Positions 25,139-33,177 of a stretch of DNA of 64,000 bases are shown one piece after another (within the stretch, counting starts at the first letter, position 1; each line of letters opens with the position of its first letter). The stretch is from an uncultured Spartobacteria bacterium. GTDB lineage: Bacteria > Verrucomicrobiota > Verrucomicrobiia > Chthoniobacterales > Terrimicrobiaceae. The translations under genes and the position numbers were made by a program. The DNA lies in assembly GCA_937960895.1 (NCBI GenBank), contig CALCJD010000117.1, positions 10,480 to 74,479 on the forward strand, given 5' to 3'. Under the pieces are notes generated by a model. The model did no database searches, was not told the DNA's origin, and worked only from the letters and a program-made list of their open reading frames with translations.

Positions 25139-26218
25139 ATGGCTCTTTCCCCGGAAATGGAAACGCTGTGCGCCGCAGCTGTTGAATACGGCGCCTCGGA
25201 CCTGCTTTTGCACGAGGGTCAGCCCCCCCGGTTCCGCCTGAACGGCACCCTCACCACCGCCGACGCCGCCCCGCTCACCGGTGCGTTTTTCGACGACCTC
25301 TGGTCCGCCTGCCGCGCCTCGGCGGAGACGACGGACTTCGACACGAGCCTCACTTCCGCGCAGGGTGTGCGTTTCCGGGTGAACCTGCTTCGCCAGACCG
25401 GCGCGCGCGCCGCCGTGCTGCGGCGCATCCGCAGCGACATCCCGGATCTCGAGACCCTGGGCGTCCCTTCCGACGTGCTCCGCGAGTGGTGCGGCCGCAA
25501 GTCCGGCATCGTCCTCGTCTGCGGCCCCACCGGATCCGGCAAGAGCACCACCCTCGCCGCCGCCCTCGAATGGATGAACCGACATCTCGCCCGGCACGTC
25601 GTGACCATCGAGGATCCGATCGAATACCTGTTCACCGGCCGGTCGTGCCTTTTCACCCAGAGGGAGGTCGGGATCGACACCCCCAGCTTCGCCGAAGGAC
25701 TGCGCCGTTCGCTGCGCCAGGATCCCGACGTGATTTTTGTCGGCGAAATCCGCGATGCGGACACGGCCGCCACCGCCCTCCAGGCCTCGGAAACCGGCCA
25801 CCTTGTGCTGGCCACCCTGCATGCCTCAAATTCCGGAGACGCCGTCGAAAGGCTGCAGATCATTTTTCCCCCCGCCGAGCGCGAGGCGGTCCGGCGCACA
25901 CTGTCCACTCAGCTGCTGGGCATCCTTTGTCAGCGCCTGATCCCCGCCCTGGACGGCGGTCTGGCACTGGCCACCGAATATTTCACCAACGTGGGCGTGA
26001 TGCGAAAGCTGGTCGCCGACGGCAAAATTCCCGAGCTCTCCGACCAGATAACGCGCTCCGATCCGCGTCAGGCCTGCAATTTCCCCTCGTCCATCGCCGC
26101 CCTCGTGAAGTCCGGTCGCATCTCCGAGGAAGAGGCGGTCGCCGGCGTGGACAATCCCCAGGAGCTGCACCGCATGCTGCGGGGAATCAGTTCCTCCTCC
26201 CAGGCCACCCGCCGTTGA
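25139..26218 (+). CDS. PilT-like twitching ATPase, divergent copy
   Basis: A 359-residue hexameric secretion-type ATPase. Walker A is VCGPTGSGKSTTLAAALEWM (about residues 127-146), the Asp box HVVTIEDPIEYLF (about 156-168), Walker B DVIFVGEIRDADTAATALQA, and the His box GHLVLATLHA. The C-terminal region (after about residue 290) lacks the AIRNLIRE-like motif of true PilT and is divergent, so PilU-like or another accessory function is possible. No start-proximal ribosome-binding site is evident. The second PilT gene begins 4 nt after the stop. Confidence 0.9.
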   Translation: MALSPEMETLCAAAVEYGASDLLLHEGQPPRFRLNGTLTTADAAPLTGAFFDDLWSACRASAETTDFDTSLTSAQGVRFRVNLLRQTGARAAVLRRIRSDIPDLETLGVPSDVLREWCGRKSGIVLVCGPTGSGKSTTLAAALEWMNRHLARHVVTIEDPIEYLFTGRSCLFTQREVGIDTPSFAEGLRRSLRQDPDVIFVGEIRDADTAATALQASETGHLVLATLHASNSGDAVERLQIIFPPAEREAVRRTLSTQLLGILCQRLIPALDGGLALATEYFTNVGVMRKLVADGKIPELSDQITRSDPRQACNFPSSIAALVKSGRISEEEAVAGVDNPQELHRMLRGISSSSQATRR

Positions 26219-26222
26219 CACC

Positions 26223-27311
26223 ATGCCTCCCATCGACCTCGTCCAACTTCTCGCCGACTCCGTCCGCCGGGGAGCCTCCGACATCCACCTCACCGCCGAC
26301 GCCCCGCCGCTTCTGCGCATCAATGGCGAACTGACCCCCGTCGGAACGGAACCCCTCGGCACCGAAGGATGCCGCGACATGATGCTGAGCGTGCTGACCG
26401 AGAGCCAGCGCTCGCGGCTCGAGCAGGAATGGGAACTCGACTTTGCCCTCCAGATCGAAACCGTCGGCCGCTTCCGCGGCAACGCCCATTATTGCCGCGG
26501 CGCACTCGAGGGCGCTTTTCGGTACATTCCCCATCACATCCCCGATCTGTCCACCCTGGGCCACCGCCCGTCCATTTTCCCCATCTGCGAGCTTCAGCGC
26601 GGACTGGTCCTCGTCACCGGCATCACCGGCTCGGGCAAAAGCACCACCCTCGCCGCCATGATCAAATACATCAGCGAACGGCGCGCCGGAGTCATCGTCA
26701 CCATCGAGGATCCCATCGAATTCATCTTTCCCAATGCGCGAAGCGTCATCAAACAACGCGAGGTCGGCAGCGACACCCATTCCTTCGCCGAGGCGCTCCG
26801 CCACGCGCTGCGCCAGGATCCGGACGTGATCTTTGTGGGGGAGCTTCGCGATCCCGAAACGGTGAGCGCCGCTGTGACTGCCGCCGAAACCGGACACCTC
26901 GTGCTCGGCACCCTGCACACCATCGACGCCCCCAAGGCCATTGACCGCATCGTCGACGCCTTCCCGCCCGCCCAGCAGCCGCAGATCATCGCCCAGCTGG
27001 CCAATGCGCTGGAGGCCATCATTTCCCAGCGTCTCCTTCCGAGCGAGGACGGCGGCACGCGCCATCTGGCCACGGAAGTTCTCATCGCCAACACCGGCGT
27101 GCGGGCCGCCATCCGCGAACGGCGCTGGGAGCAGATCGCCGGCCTGCTGGAAATCGGGCACAAGGACGGCATGCACACCTTCGACGATTCGCTCACCGAC
27201 CTCTATCTGAACCGCCTCATCAGCAAGGAGGAAGCCATCGCCAACGCCCGCGACAAGACCCGCTTCGAAAATCTCCTGCGCGAAAGCAAAAAACGCGGTT
27301 TCTTTGGCTGA
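26223..27311 (+). CDS. pilT: PilT-like twitching motility ATPase
   Basis: A 362-residue ATPase that powers retraction of type IV pili. Walker A is VTGITGSGKSTTLAAMIKYI (about residues 132-151), Asp box VIVTIEDPIEFIFPN, Walker B DVIFVGELRDPETVSAAVTA, and the His box GHLVLGTLHTIDAPKAIDRI. The PilT C-terminal hallmark VRAAIRERRWEQIAGLLEIG, followed by KDGMHTFDDSLTDLYLNRLI, is present. PilB, PilC and pilin genes are not in this window. The stop overlaps the ATG of the transglutaminase gene (TGATG). The gene symbol is given for the family and not as proof of function. Confidence 0.92.
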   Translation: MPPIDLVQLLADSVRRGASDIHLTADAPPLLRINGELTPVGTEPLGTEGCRDMMLSVLTESQRSRLEQEWELDFALQIETVGRFRGNAHYCRGALEGAFRYIPHHIPDLSTLGHRPSIFPICELQRGLVLVTGITGSGKSTTLAAMIKYISERRAGVIVTIEDPIEFIFPNARSVIKQREVGSDTHSFAEALRHALRQDPDVIFVGELRDPETVSAAVTAAETGHLVLGTLHTIDAPKAIDRIVDAFPPAQQPQIIAQLANALEAIISQRLLPSEDGGTRHLATEVLIANTGVRAAIRERRWEQIAGLLEIGHKDGMHTFDDSLTDLYLNRLISKEEAIANARDKTRFENLLRESKKRGFFG

Positions 27312-29212
27312 TGAAATTTTCCCTCTGCAGCGGCGTCCTTCTTCTCAGCGTAGCGTGGAGCGCCGCCCAGGATCTGCGTCGTCCGCCGGCTCCCGCCGAC
27401 CGCGCCCAGGCGGTTTCCTCCGGCTGGGAGGCCTCCCGCGACCGGCTCGGCGCCGCCCTTCTCGCCGCCTACCAGACCGGCGGCCCCGGTCGTCCGGGCA
27501 GTACCGGCAACACCGCCTACCGCCAATGGCTGCTGCTGTGGAAATGGTGCGAACTCCTCACCAGGACGGAAAAAGCCGAAGCCGCGCGCCTTTTGCGCGA
27601 TCATCTCCGCATCACCTCCGACGGCAACCGGACGTTCTTTCCCCCCGGCCATCCCCTTCCTCCCGACACCCGGCCGGCGCCCGACACGGATGTCGAAGCC
27701 GTGCTCTCCGATGACACGGCCCGCGCGAAATTTCTCGGGGCCTTCGTGCCGGAGGAATTCACGAACCCCGCCGACGCCCCCCTCGCAGCCCGCCTCAAGC
27801 CCGAGATCCTCGCGGAATGGATCAACGACGGGGAGCTCTCGCGCCTGCTTTTTCAAAATCTCGCGGAAGGGGATTATCCGCCGGCGGTGCTGGCCCGCCT
27901 GCAGGAAATCCGCCTCGCCCATCCCGCCAAGTTTCTCGAGTACCGGGCCCTCGCCGTTGCCCTCGCGCTGGTCTACGACCAGAACCTTCCCGCCTTCTGG
28001 CCACATCGCCAGGTGGATCCCAAACTGGTGCCCCGCCGGCCCGTCGACGTGGCGGCCTTTTTTGACGAATGGGTGAAAAGCAACGAATCCCGCGAACTGT
28101 TCCTCGACATCCGGAAGCTCGGACCCGGACAGTTGAAATTCCTCGTCGACGCGCCCGTCGATCCCTCCGAATTCGCCTGGGCGCGCAAAAACGTGCGTTA
28201 TCCCCGCATGGACTTCGCCAAGGCCTTCAGTGCGGTCCGCTACGCCCATGACCGCCTGAAGCAGAAGGAATATGACTGGACGGAGGAGGAATACTCCCTC
28301 GAGAACCTGCGCCGGAAAGGCGGCATCTGCGTCGACCAAGCCTATTACGCCGTGATCGCCGGCAAGGCGCGCGGACTGCCCACGCTGTTCTTTTCCGGTC
28401 AGGGCCGGGACGGAGGACACGCCTGGTTCGGCTACATGAAGGCCGATGACAAATGGGAACTCGATTGCGGACGGTATGAAAACCAGAACTATGCCGTCGG
28501 CGAAGCGCTCGACCCCCAGATCTGGCAGCCCATCAGCGACCACGACCTGGAATTTCTCGCGCGGAGCTTCCGCGACAAACCGGAGTTTGCCGCCTCGCAG
28601 GACGACATTCTCCTGGCCGCCCGGTTCGAAGCCGCCGGAGACACCGCCCGCGCAGCCAAGGCCTACGAAAGCGCCGTGACGGTCTGTCCGGAAAACGTCC
28701 TGGCCTGGGACGCCCGGGCCGCCCACCTCGAACGCAGCGGCGCTCCGCCCAATCAACGGCGCGCCCTGCATGAGGCGGCCATCCGGCAATTTGCGCGGGA
28801 TCGCGACATCCGAAGCCGCCACCAGGCCGCCCTCGCCCGCGTGCTCCGGGAACAGGGGGAGGACTCGGCCGCCTCGGCCCTCGAGGCGCAAATCATGTCC
28901 TCAAACAAACGGCTGCGCTCGGATCTCAGCGTCAACATCGCCGCGCAGAAGCTCCGGGCCCTGGTCGCGGAAAAGAATTTCGACGGCGCCTTTGCCGAAT
29001 ACCGGAAGCTCCTCGCCGGGCTGGGCAAAACCGGCGGCGGCAATTTCTTTTACGACATCGTGCGCCCCTTTGCCGTCACCCTCGCCGAAGAGGGCGATCC
29101 CAAACGCGCCCTGGAAGCCGTGACCATGGCCCAGAAGGTTCTGAAACCCGACGCCGGCAGCATCCTCGACGTGGACATGAAGGACCTGAGCGAGTCCCTG
29201 CGCAAACCTTAG
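27311..29212 (+). CDS. Secreted transglutaminase-like protein with C-terminal TPRs
   Basis: A 633-residue exported protein. It has a signal peptide (MKFSLCSGVLLLSVAWSAAQ), a long N-terminal helical domain, then a transglutaminase-like core. The probable Cys-His-Asp triad is visible as GGICVDQAYYAVIAGKARGL (about residues 336-355), DGGHAWFGYMKADDKWELDC (about 369-388). The region from about 430 to 560 contains TPR-like helices (AKAYESAVTVCPENVLAWDA). Transglutaminase-like proteins of this sort are proteases or cross-linkers at the cell surface. It is co-translated with pilT, a combination I do not know from characterised systems. Confidence 0.82.
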   Translation: MKFSLCSGVLLLSVAWSAAQDLRRPPAPADRAQAVSSGWEASRDRLGAALLAAYQTGGPGRPGSTGNTAYRQWLLLWKWCELLTRTEKAEAARLLRDHLRITSDGNRTFFPPGHPLPPDTRPAPDTDVEAVLSDDTARAKFLGAFVPEEFTNPADAPLAARLKPEILAEWINDGELSRLLFQNLAEGDYPPAVLARLQEIRLAHPAKFLEYRALAVALALVYDQNLPAFWPHRQVDPKLVPRRPVDVAAFFDEWVKSNESRELFLDIRKLGPGQLKFLVDAPVDPSEFAWARKNVRYPRMDFAKAFSAVRYAHDRLKQKEYDWTEEEYSLENLRRKGGICVDQAYYAVIAGKARGLPTLFFSGQGRDGGHAWFGYMKADDKWELDCGRYENQNYAVGEALDPQIWQPISDHDLEFLARSFRDKPEFAASQDDILLAARFEAAGDTARAAKAYESAVTVCPENVLAWDARAAHLERSGAPPNQRRALHEAAIRQFARDRDIRSRHQAALARVLREQGEDSAASALEAQIMSSNKRLRSDLSVNIAAQKLRALVAEKNFDGAFAEYRKLLAGLGKTGGGNFFYDIVRPFAVTLAEEGDPKRALEAVTMAQKVLKPDAGSILDVDMKDLSESLRKP

Positions 29213-29234
29213 GAACCGCACGGGTGGGTCAGCC

Positions 29235-29250
29235 GCCGGCCCGGGCCGGC
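29235..29250. repeat. 16-bp perfect palindrome between convergent genes
   Basis: GCCGGCCCGGGCCGGC is fully self-complementary. It lies 23 nt after the stop of the transglutaminase gene and before the convergent stop of the 95-residue gene. It may act as a bidirectional end signal; there is no U-tract. Confidence 0.5.
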
Positions 29251-29298
29251 AATCCAAAGCGGAAATCCCGACGCGCTGCGCGCCTTGATTTCTGCGCT

Positions 29299-29586
29299 TC
29301 AGCTTTTCCCCTCCGCCGCCTCGTCCCGGATCTTTTGTTTCCTCTCCTCCCGTTTTTCCTCCAGGCGGGCGATTTCCGAGGCCAGTTGACGACGCAATTC
29401 GTCCTGGGCCACCGGGTCGCCGGCGGCCTTTTGGATTTCCCCTTCAAGAAACACCTTCTTCTCCGCGATCTTCGCGGTGATCTCCGAATCGACTTCCGCG
29501 ATGCGCCGCTTCTGATCTTCGGTCAGCGCACGGGTCGGGGACTGCTTTTCGAGCCGGCTCATGGCGAGTTCGTATGCGGATTTCAT
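29299..29586 (-). CDS. Small coiled-coil protein of unknown function
   Basis: A 95-residue, charged, all-helical protein (MKSAYELAMSRLEKQSPTRA start; long Glu/Lys/Arg/Ala run from about residue 25 to 90). No signal peptide, membrane segment or recognised motif is present. The LTEDQKRRIAEVDSEITAKI part gives a heptad pattern that predicts a coiled coil, so it may oligomerise. It faces divergently from the HAD phosphatase gene, 77 nt away. Confidence 0.72.
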   Translation of the reverse strand: MKSAYELAMSRLEKQSPTRALTEDQKRRIAEVDSEITAKIAEKKVFLEGEIQKAAGDPVAQDELRRQLASEIARLEEKREERKQKIRDEAAEGKS

Positions 29587-29663
29587 GTCCTCATCATACG
29601 AAGGCGGCGGAGAAATCTCATGGAAAATTTGCCAACTCCGACCGCATGTGTAACCTCATTGCG

Positions 29664-30506
29664 ATGAAACTGCTAAGCACGGATTTCGACGGCACCATTG
29701 TCGCCTGGGACTCCCATGTCCCTTGCGATCCCGCCTTTGCCGAAGCGTTGGAAGATCACGTTCGTCGCGGTGGTTTGTGGGCCATCAACACCGGCCGAAG
29801 CCTCCCGCATGTTCTGGAAGGCCTCTCCCGACTCCGTCCGCCCGTTCCGCCCCATTTCCTGCTCACCGACGAACGTGAAGTCTGGTACCGCAAGAGATCC
29901 GGGTGGGTTTCCCACGGCCCGTGGAACGAAACCTGCAGGCAACGCCACGAGCAGTTGTTCCAGGAGGCGGAGGAGGTTTTTGCGCTCGTGAAGGAACTGA
30001 ACGCCGCCATCCCGCATTTCACCATCCTCTACGACAACGAGCTGCCCACCGGGCTGGTCGGCGCGTCCGAGGAAGTGATGGACCGTGTCGCGGAGGAAAT
30101 GGCCAAGCTCGCCGCGCTGCACCCCGACTTCGGCTTCCAGCGAAACTCGATCTACCTGCGTTTCTGCCACCGTGATTATCACAAGGGATCCGCCCTGGCG
30201 GAACTCTGCCGCCTGGAGGGACTGACCCGCGAGGACGTCCTGGCGGCCGGGGACAATCTGAACGACCTGTCGATGCTCGACGGAAAATACGCCGCCCTGC
30301 CGGCCTGTCCGGCCAATGCCCTGTCGCAGGTCAAGGAAACCGTGCGGGCCGCCGGAGGTTATGTGGCCGGCGCCTGTTTTGCGGCCGGCGTGGCGGAGGC
30401 CATGCGGTACTTTGCCTCAAAAAACGGGCGGGAAGGTGCGAACACCCGTCCCGCCTTGGAAAACGTCGGAGGCTGCGAAACTCAGGCCCCCGGCTTGAGC
30501 CGGTAG
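29664..30506 (+). CDS. HAD-IIB family phosphatase
   Basis: A 280-residue haloacid dehalogenase-type phosphatase. Motif I is LLSTDFDGTIVAWDSHVP (DxDGT, residues about 3-20), motif II INTGRSL, motif III K in YHKGSALAELCRLEGL, motif IV GDNLNDLSMLDGKYAALPA, typical of the IIB (Cof/sucrose-phosphatase-like) subfamily with its C2 cap. The substrate is unknown; sugar phosphates are usual. The ATG at 29664 directly precedes the first strand; an upstream in-frame start at 29646 (MCNLIA) is possible. Its 3' end overlaps the convergent HTH gene by 25 nt and contains that gene's terminator. Confidence 0.9.
   Translation: MKLLSTDFDGTIVAWDSHVPCDPAFAEALEDHVRRGGLWAINTGRSLPHVLEGLSRLRPPVPPHFLLTDEREVWYRKRSGWVSHGPWNETCRQRHEQLFQEAEEVFALVKELNAAIPHFTILYDNELPTGLVGASEEVMDRVAEEMAKLAALHPDFGFQRNSIYLRFCHRDYHKGSALAELCRLEGLTREDVLAAGDNLNDLSMLDGKYAALPACPANALSQVKETVRAAGGYVAGACFAAGVAEAMRYFASKNGREGANTRPALENVGGCETQAPGLSR
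30419..30455 (-). terminator. Intrinsic terminator of the reverse-strand HTH gene
   Basis: On the reverse strand a hairpin with stem GGCGGG/CCCGCC (30450-30455 with 30427-30432) and an inner GGTG/CACC stem is followed by CG and TTTTTT (30424-30419). It sits inside the 3' end of the convergent HAD gene and about 27 nt beyond the HTH stop at 30482. Confidence 0.7.
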
Positions 30507-30901
30507 GCGCCGCTTCCGACCCGCTGGATCACCCCAAGCTTCTTGCCGGTGCTGCTGAACCAGACGTGAACATTCTGATTCTTCACGCCGATCTTCTGGG
30601 AAAGCTCCTTGACCGAGATCCCTTTGTCACCGGCCTCACGCAAAGCCTCGAGAATTTTATCCTTAAGGGCACCGCGACGGCCCGATCCCTTCGCCGCCTT
30701 GCCCGCCTTCGGTTTGCGGCCGTCACGGCCCGCGGATCTGGCGGCCTTGGCTCCCCTGACGGACGCCGGCACTTTTTTGCCCGCATAAGCCGCGTTCAGT
30801 TCCGCTTCAACGCGTTTGAGTTCCTCAAGCAACGCTTCGCGTTTTTTGGTTAGTTTAATAAGGCCCTCCAGAACCGAAGTGCTAATTTTAGAAATATCCA
30901 T
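30482..30901 (-). CDS. Putative winged-helix DNA-binding protein with basic linker
   Basis: A 139-residue protein starting at ATG 30901 (MDISKISTSVLEGLIKLTKK). The first 45 residues are a likely coiled coil (REALLEELKRVEAELNAAYA). A Lys/Ala/Gly/Arg-rich linker follows (about 48-80). The C-terminal domain (about 82-139) looks like a winged helix: ALKDKILEALREAGDKGISV, KELSQKIGVKNQNVHVWFSS. The arrangement resembles small nucleoid-associated or H-NS-like silencers in logic but not in sequence. A -10-like TAGCGT lies 8 nt before the start, and a good terminator follows. Divergent from the PPTase gene. Confidence 0.72.
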   Translation of the reverse strand: MDISKISTSVLEGLIKLTKKREALLEELKRVEAELNAAYAGKKVPASVRGAKAARSAGRDGRKPKAGKAAKGSGRRGALKDKILEALREAGDKGISVKELSQKIGVKNQNVHVWFSSTGKKLGVIQRVGSGAYRLKPGA

Positions 30902-30976
30902 AAAGCCGGACGCTAATGGTCGACGCTCATTTCGGGCAAGCAAAATATTTCGGATATCACAGAATTCAAACGAATT

Positions 30977-31663
30977 ATGCACTTTGTTTATAATCGGAAT
31001 CCTAGTGAGACGGACCTCCGTCTGAATGAAGCCGAATGCCATCTTTGGCAAATTCCGCCATCCGCCGGTTATGCAAACCTATTGGCGGAAAGGGAACGAA
31101 AGCGTTATCTTCGGTTTACCCATCCCCACGCCCGCGAGGAATACGCCGCCTCACAGGGCGGCTTGCGCGCCGTGCTGGCGCGCTATGTCGGATGTCCGCC
31201 GGAGAACGTGGTCCTGCACCGCGGCGAGCGGGGCAAGCCCCATTTGCCCGGCGGACCCGAGTTCAACCTTTCCCACAGTGCCGGACTCGTCTGTCTGGCC
31301 GTCGCCTCCCAGCCGGTCGGGCTCGACATCGAGAGGGCCGGACGGCGGGGATCCTTCGCCGCGCTCGCGTCGAAGTTTTTCACCCCCGCCGAGCAGCGCC
31401 GCATAAGCGCCGCCCCGCCCGGACGCCAAAACGAGCTTTTTCTCCGTCATTGGGTCGGCAAGGAGGCTTCGGTGAAGCTTTCCGGCGAAGGCATCTTTCG
31501 GGGACTGCGCCACGTGGAGATCGTCGGGGGCCCCGGGGGCGGCTTTTCGGGGCTCTACCGGGGCCGTCCCGTGTACCTGCTGGAGTTCCGGCCCGCCCCG
31601 GGGTACCTCGCCGCCCTCGCCAGCTGGCGGCCGCTCCGCATCCGAAAAACGTTCCTCTTGTAA
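30977..31663 (+). CDS. 4'-phosphopantetheinyl transferase (Sfp/Gsp type)
   Basis: A 228-residue enzyme that loads phosphopantetheine from coenzyme A onto acyl or peptidyl carrier proteins. The motifs are clear: PEFNLSHSAGLVCLAV (about residues 95-110), VGLDIERAGRR (acidic metal ligands), and LRHWVGKEASVKLSGEGIFR. There is no polyketide or non-ribosomal synthetase in the window, so it may serve fatty acid, polyunsaturated fatty acid or distant clusters. The upstream 75 nt between it and the HTH gene is AT-rich relative to neighbours and probably contains two divergent promoters. Confidence 0.93.
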   Translation: MHFVYNRNPSETDLRLNEAECHLWQIPPSAGYANLLAERERKRYLRFTHPHAREEYAASQGGLRAVLARYVGCPPENVVLHRGERGKPHLPGGPEFNLSHSAGLVCLAVASQPVGLDIERAGRRGSFAALASKFFTPAEQRRISAAPPGRQNELFLRHWVGKEASVKLSGEGIFRGLRHVEIVGGPGGGFSGLYRGRPVYLLEFRPAPGYLAALASWRPLRIRKTFLL

Positions 31664-31726
31664 ACCACCTCCCGACAAAATATGTGGGCGAGTGTGAGGA
31701 AATCCTGTTAATCAGGAATTGCACAT

Positions 31727-32956
31727 ATGTCGTTTCAAGGTTTGGGATTATCGGATGCCGTCGTTCATGGAGTTCAACGGATGGGGTATGTTGATCCCTC
31801 GCCCATCCAGCTTCGCGCCATTCCGGTCATTCTTTCCGGAAGGGACCTGATTGCCTCGGCCCAGACCGGCACGGGCAAAACCGCCGCGTTTGGCCTGCCC
31901 ATCCTCTCCATGCTGGATTCCCCCCAGGATCTTCCCCGCTGCCTGATTCTCGAGCCCACCCGCGAGCTCGCCATGCAGGTGGAGACCGCCTTCCGCGATT
32001 TCGCCCGTTTCATGCACCTGGAAATTGCCCTGATTTACGGAGGCGTCGGATACGGCAAACAGCGGGAGGCCCTGGCCAAGGGCTGCGACGTCATTGCCGC
32101 CACCCCCGGCCGGCTGCTCGACCTCATCGAACAGGGCGGTGTGAACCTGAGCGCCCTGCAGTTTCTGGTCCTGGACGAGGTCGACCGCATGCTCGACATG
32201 GGTTTCCTGCCCGACGTGCGGCGCATCGTCGAGAAGTGTCCCAAAAAGCGGCAGACCCTGCTCTTTTCCGCGACGATTCCCGAGGAAATCGGCCGCCTGG
32301 CCGCCTGGTGCCTGAAGGATCCGGAGCGCATCGAAATCGGCGCCCGGCGCTCCCCCGCGGAAACGGTCAATCACGCGCTTTATCCGGTGGCCGCCGCCCA
32401 GAAATTTGACCTGCTTCTCGCCCTGCTGGCCCGGACGAATTTCGACAGCGTCCTGATTTTCTGCCGCACCAAGGATGGGGCCGACCGGATTGCGCGTCAG
32501 CTCAAGCTGCAAAACCATTCCGTCGCCGTGCTCCATTCCAACCGCACCCAAAACGAGCGCGTCGAAGCGCTGGAGGGTTTCAAAAACGGCCGCTACGAGG
32601 TCATGGTCGCGACCGACATCGCCGCCCGCGGCATCGACATCGCGGGCGTGAGCCACGTCATCAACTACGACGTTCCCCAGCACCCGGAGGATTACGTCCA
32701 CCGGATCGGCCGCACGGGGCGCGCCCAGAACGTGGGGGATGCCTTTACCATCATGACCGCCGAGGAACTGCCCCACGTGAAGGACATCGAACGCTTCATC
32801 GGGCAGAAAATCCCCCGCCTGAAGCTGGACGGTTTCAACTACGTGTATTCCGCGGTTTTCAACGAGGAGGTCGTCGAGGCGGCCCTCAAAAGCGTCAAGG
32901 GCGTCCGCACCCACAAGGGCATGTCCTTCGGAAGCAGCCGCAAGCGCCGCCGATAA
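31727..32956 (+). CDS. DEAD-box RNA helicase with DEVD motif II
   Basis: A 409-residue RNA helicase (RhlE/DbpA/SrmB type). Motifs in order: Q motif MGYVDPSPIQLRAIP, motif I AQTGTGKTAAFG, Ia PTRELAMQ, Ib TPGRLLD, II VLDEVDRMLDMGF, III SAT, IV-V ILIFCRT-like, Va DIAARGIDIAGVSHV, VI YVHRIGRTGRAQN. Motif II reads DEVD instead of DEAD, a conservative change of the third residue. No RNA-binding C-terminal domain is evident, only a short basic end (SSRKRRR). A Shine-Dalgarno-like AGGAA precedes the ATG by 11 nt. tRNA-Val follows. Confidence 0.94.
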   Translation: MSFQGLGLSDAVVHGVQRMGYVDPSPIQLRAIPVILSGRDLIASAQTGTGKTAAFGLPILSMLDSPQDLPRCLILEPTRELAMQVETAFRDFARFMHLEIALIYGGVGYGKQREALAKGCDVIAATPGRLLDLIEQGGVNLSALQFLVLDEVDRMLDMGFLPDVRRIVEKCPKKRQTLLFSATIPEEIGRLAAWCLKDPERIEIGARRSPAETVNHALYPVAAAQKFDLLLALLARTNFDSVLIFCRTKDGADRIARQLKLQNHSVAVLHSNRTQNERVEALEGFKNGRYEVMVATDIAARGIDIAGVSHVINYDVPQHPEDYVHRIGRTGRAQNVGDAFTIMTAEELPHVKDIERFIGQKIPRLKLDGFNYVYSAVFNEEVVEAALKSVKGVRTHKGMSFGSSRKRRR

Positions 32957-33011
32957 CTTTTTGCGGGAGTACTTGAAATCCCGCGCCGGATACCGCACAG
33001 TTCCCGTCCTC

Positions 33012-33083
33012 GCGCGATTAGCTCAGTGGTAGAGCGCCTGCTTCACACGCAGGAAGTCGCAGGTTCGAACCCTGCATCGCGCA
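33012..33083 (+). tRNA. tRNA-Val (CAC anticodon)
   Basis: A complete cloverleaf is visible. The acceptor stem GCGCGAT (33012-33018) pairs with ATCGCGC (33076-33082), with discriminator A at 33083. The D arm is GCTC...GAGC, the anticodon stem CCTGC/GCAGG encloses loop TTCACAC with anticodon CAC (33044-33046), and the T arm GCAGG-TTCGAAC-CCTGC is perfect. CAC reads GUG valine codons. The 3' CCA is not encoded (GCATTTT follows). Confidence 0.97.
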
Positions 33084-33177
33084 TTTTCTTTTGCCCGGAT
33101 CCGGCCCCCCTTCCCGCCGGCCGGCGCTCTGAGCACCCTTGCCCCCGACGGGGTCTCGTGCGAGAAAGAAGGTGTAC

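Noticed and set aside
30977..31663. PPTase as sign of a polyketide or peptide cluster
   Set aside because: There are no synthase, carrier or tailoring genes within the window.
32963..32984. Hairpin GCGGGA/TCCCGC after the helicase gene as terminator
   Set aside because: The T-run precedes rather than follows the stem, and the position overlaps a possible tRNA promoter (TTGAAA at 32973), so I leave it unassigned.
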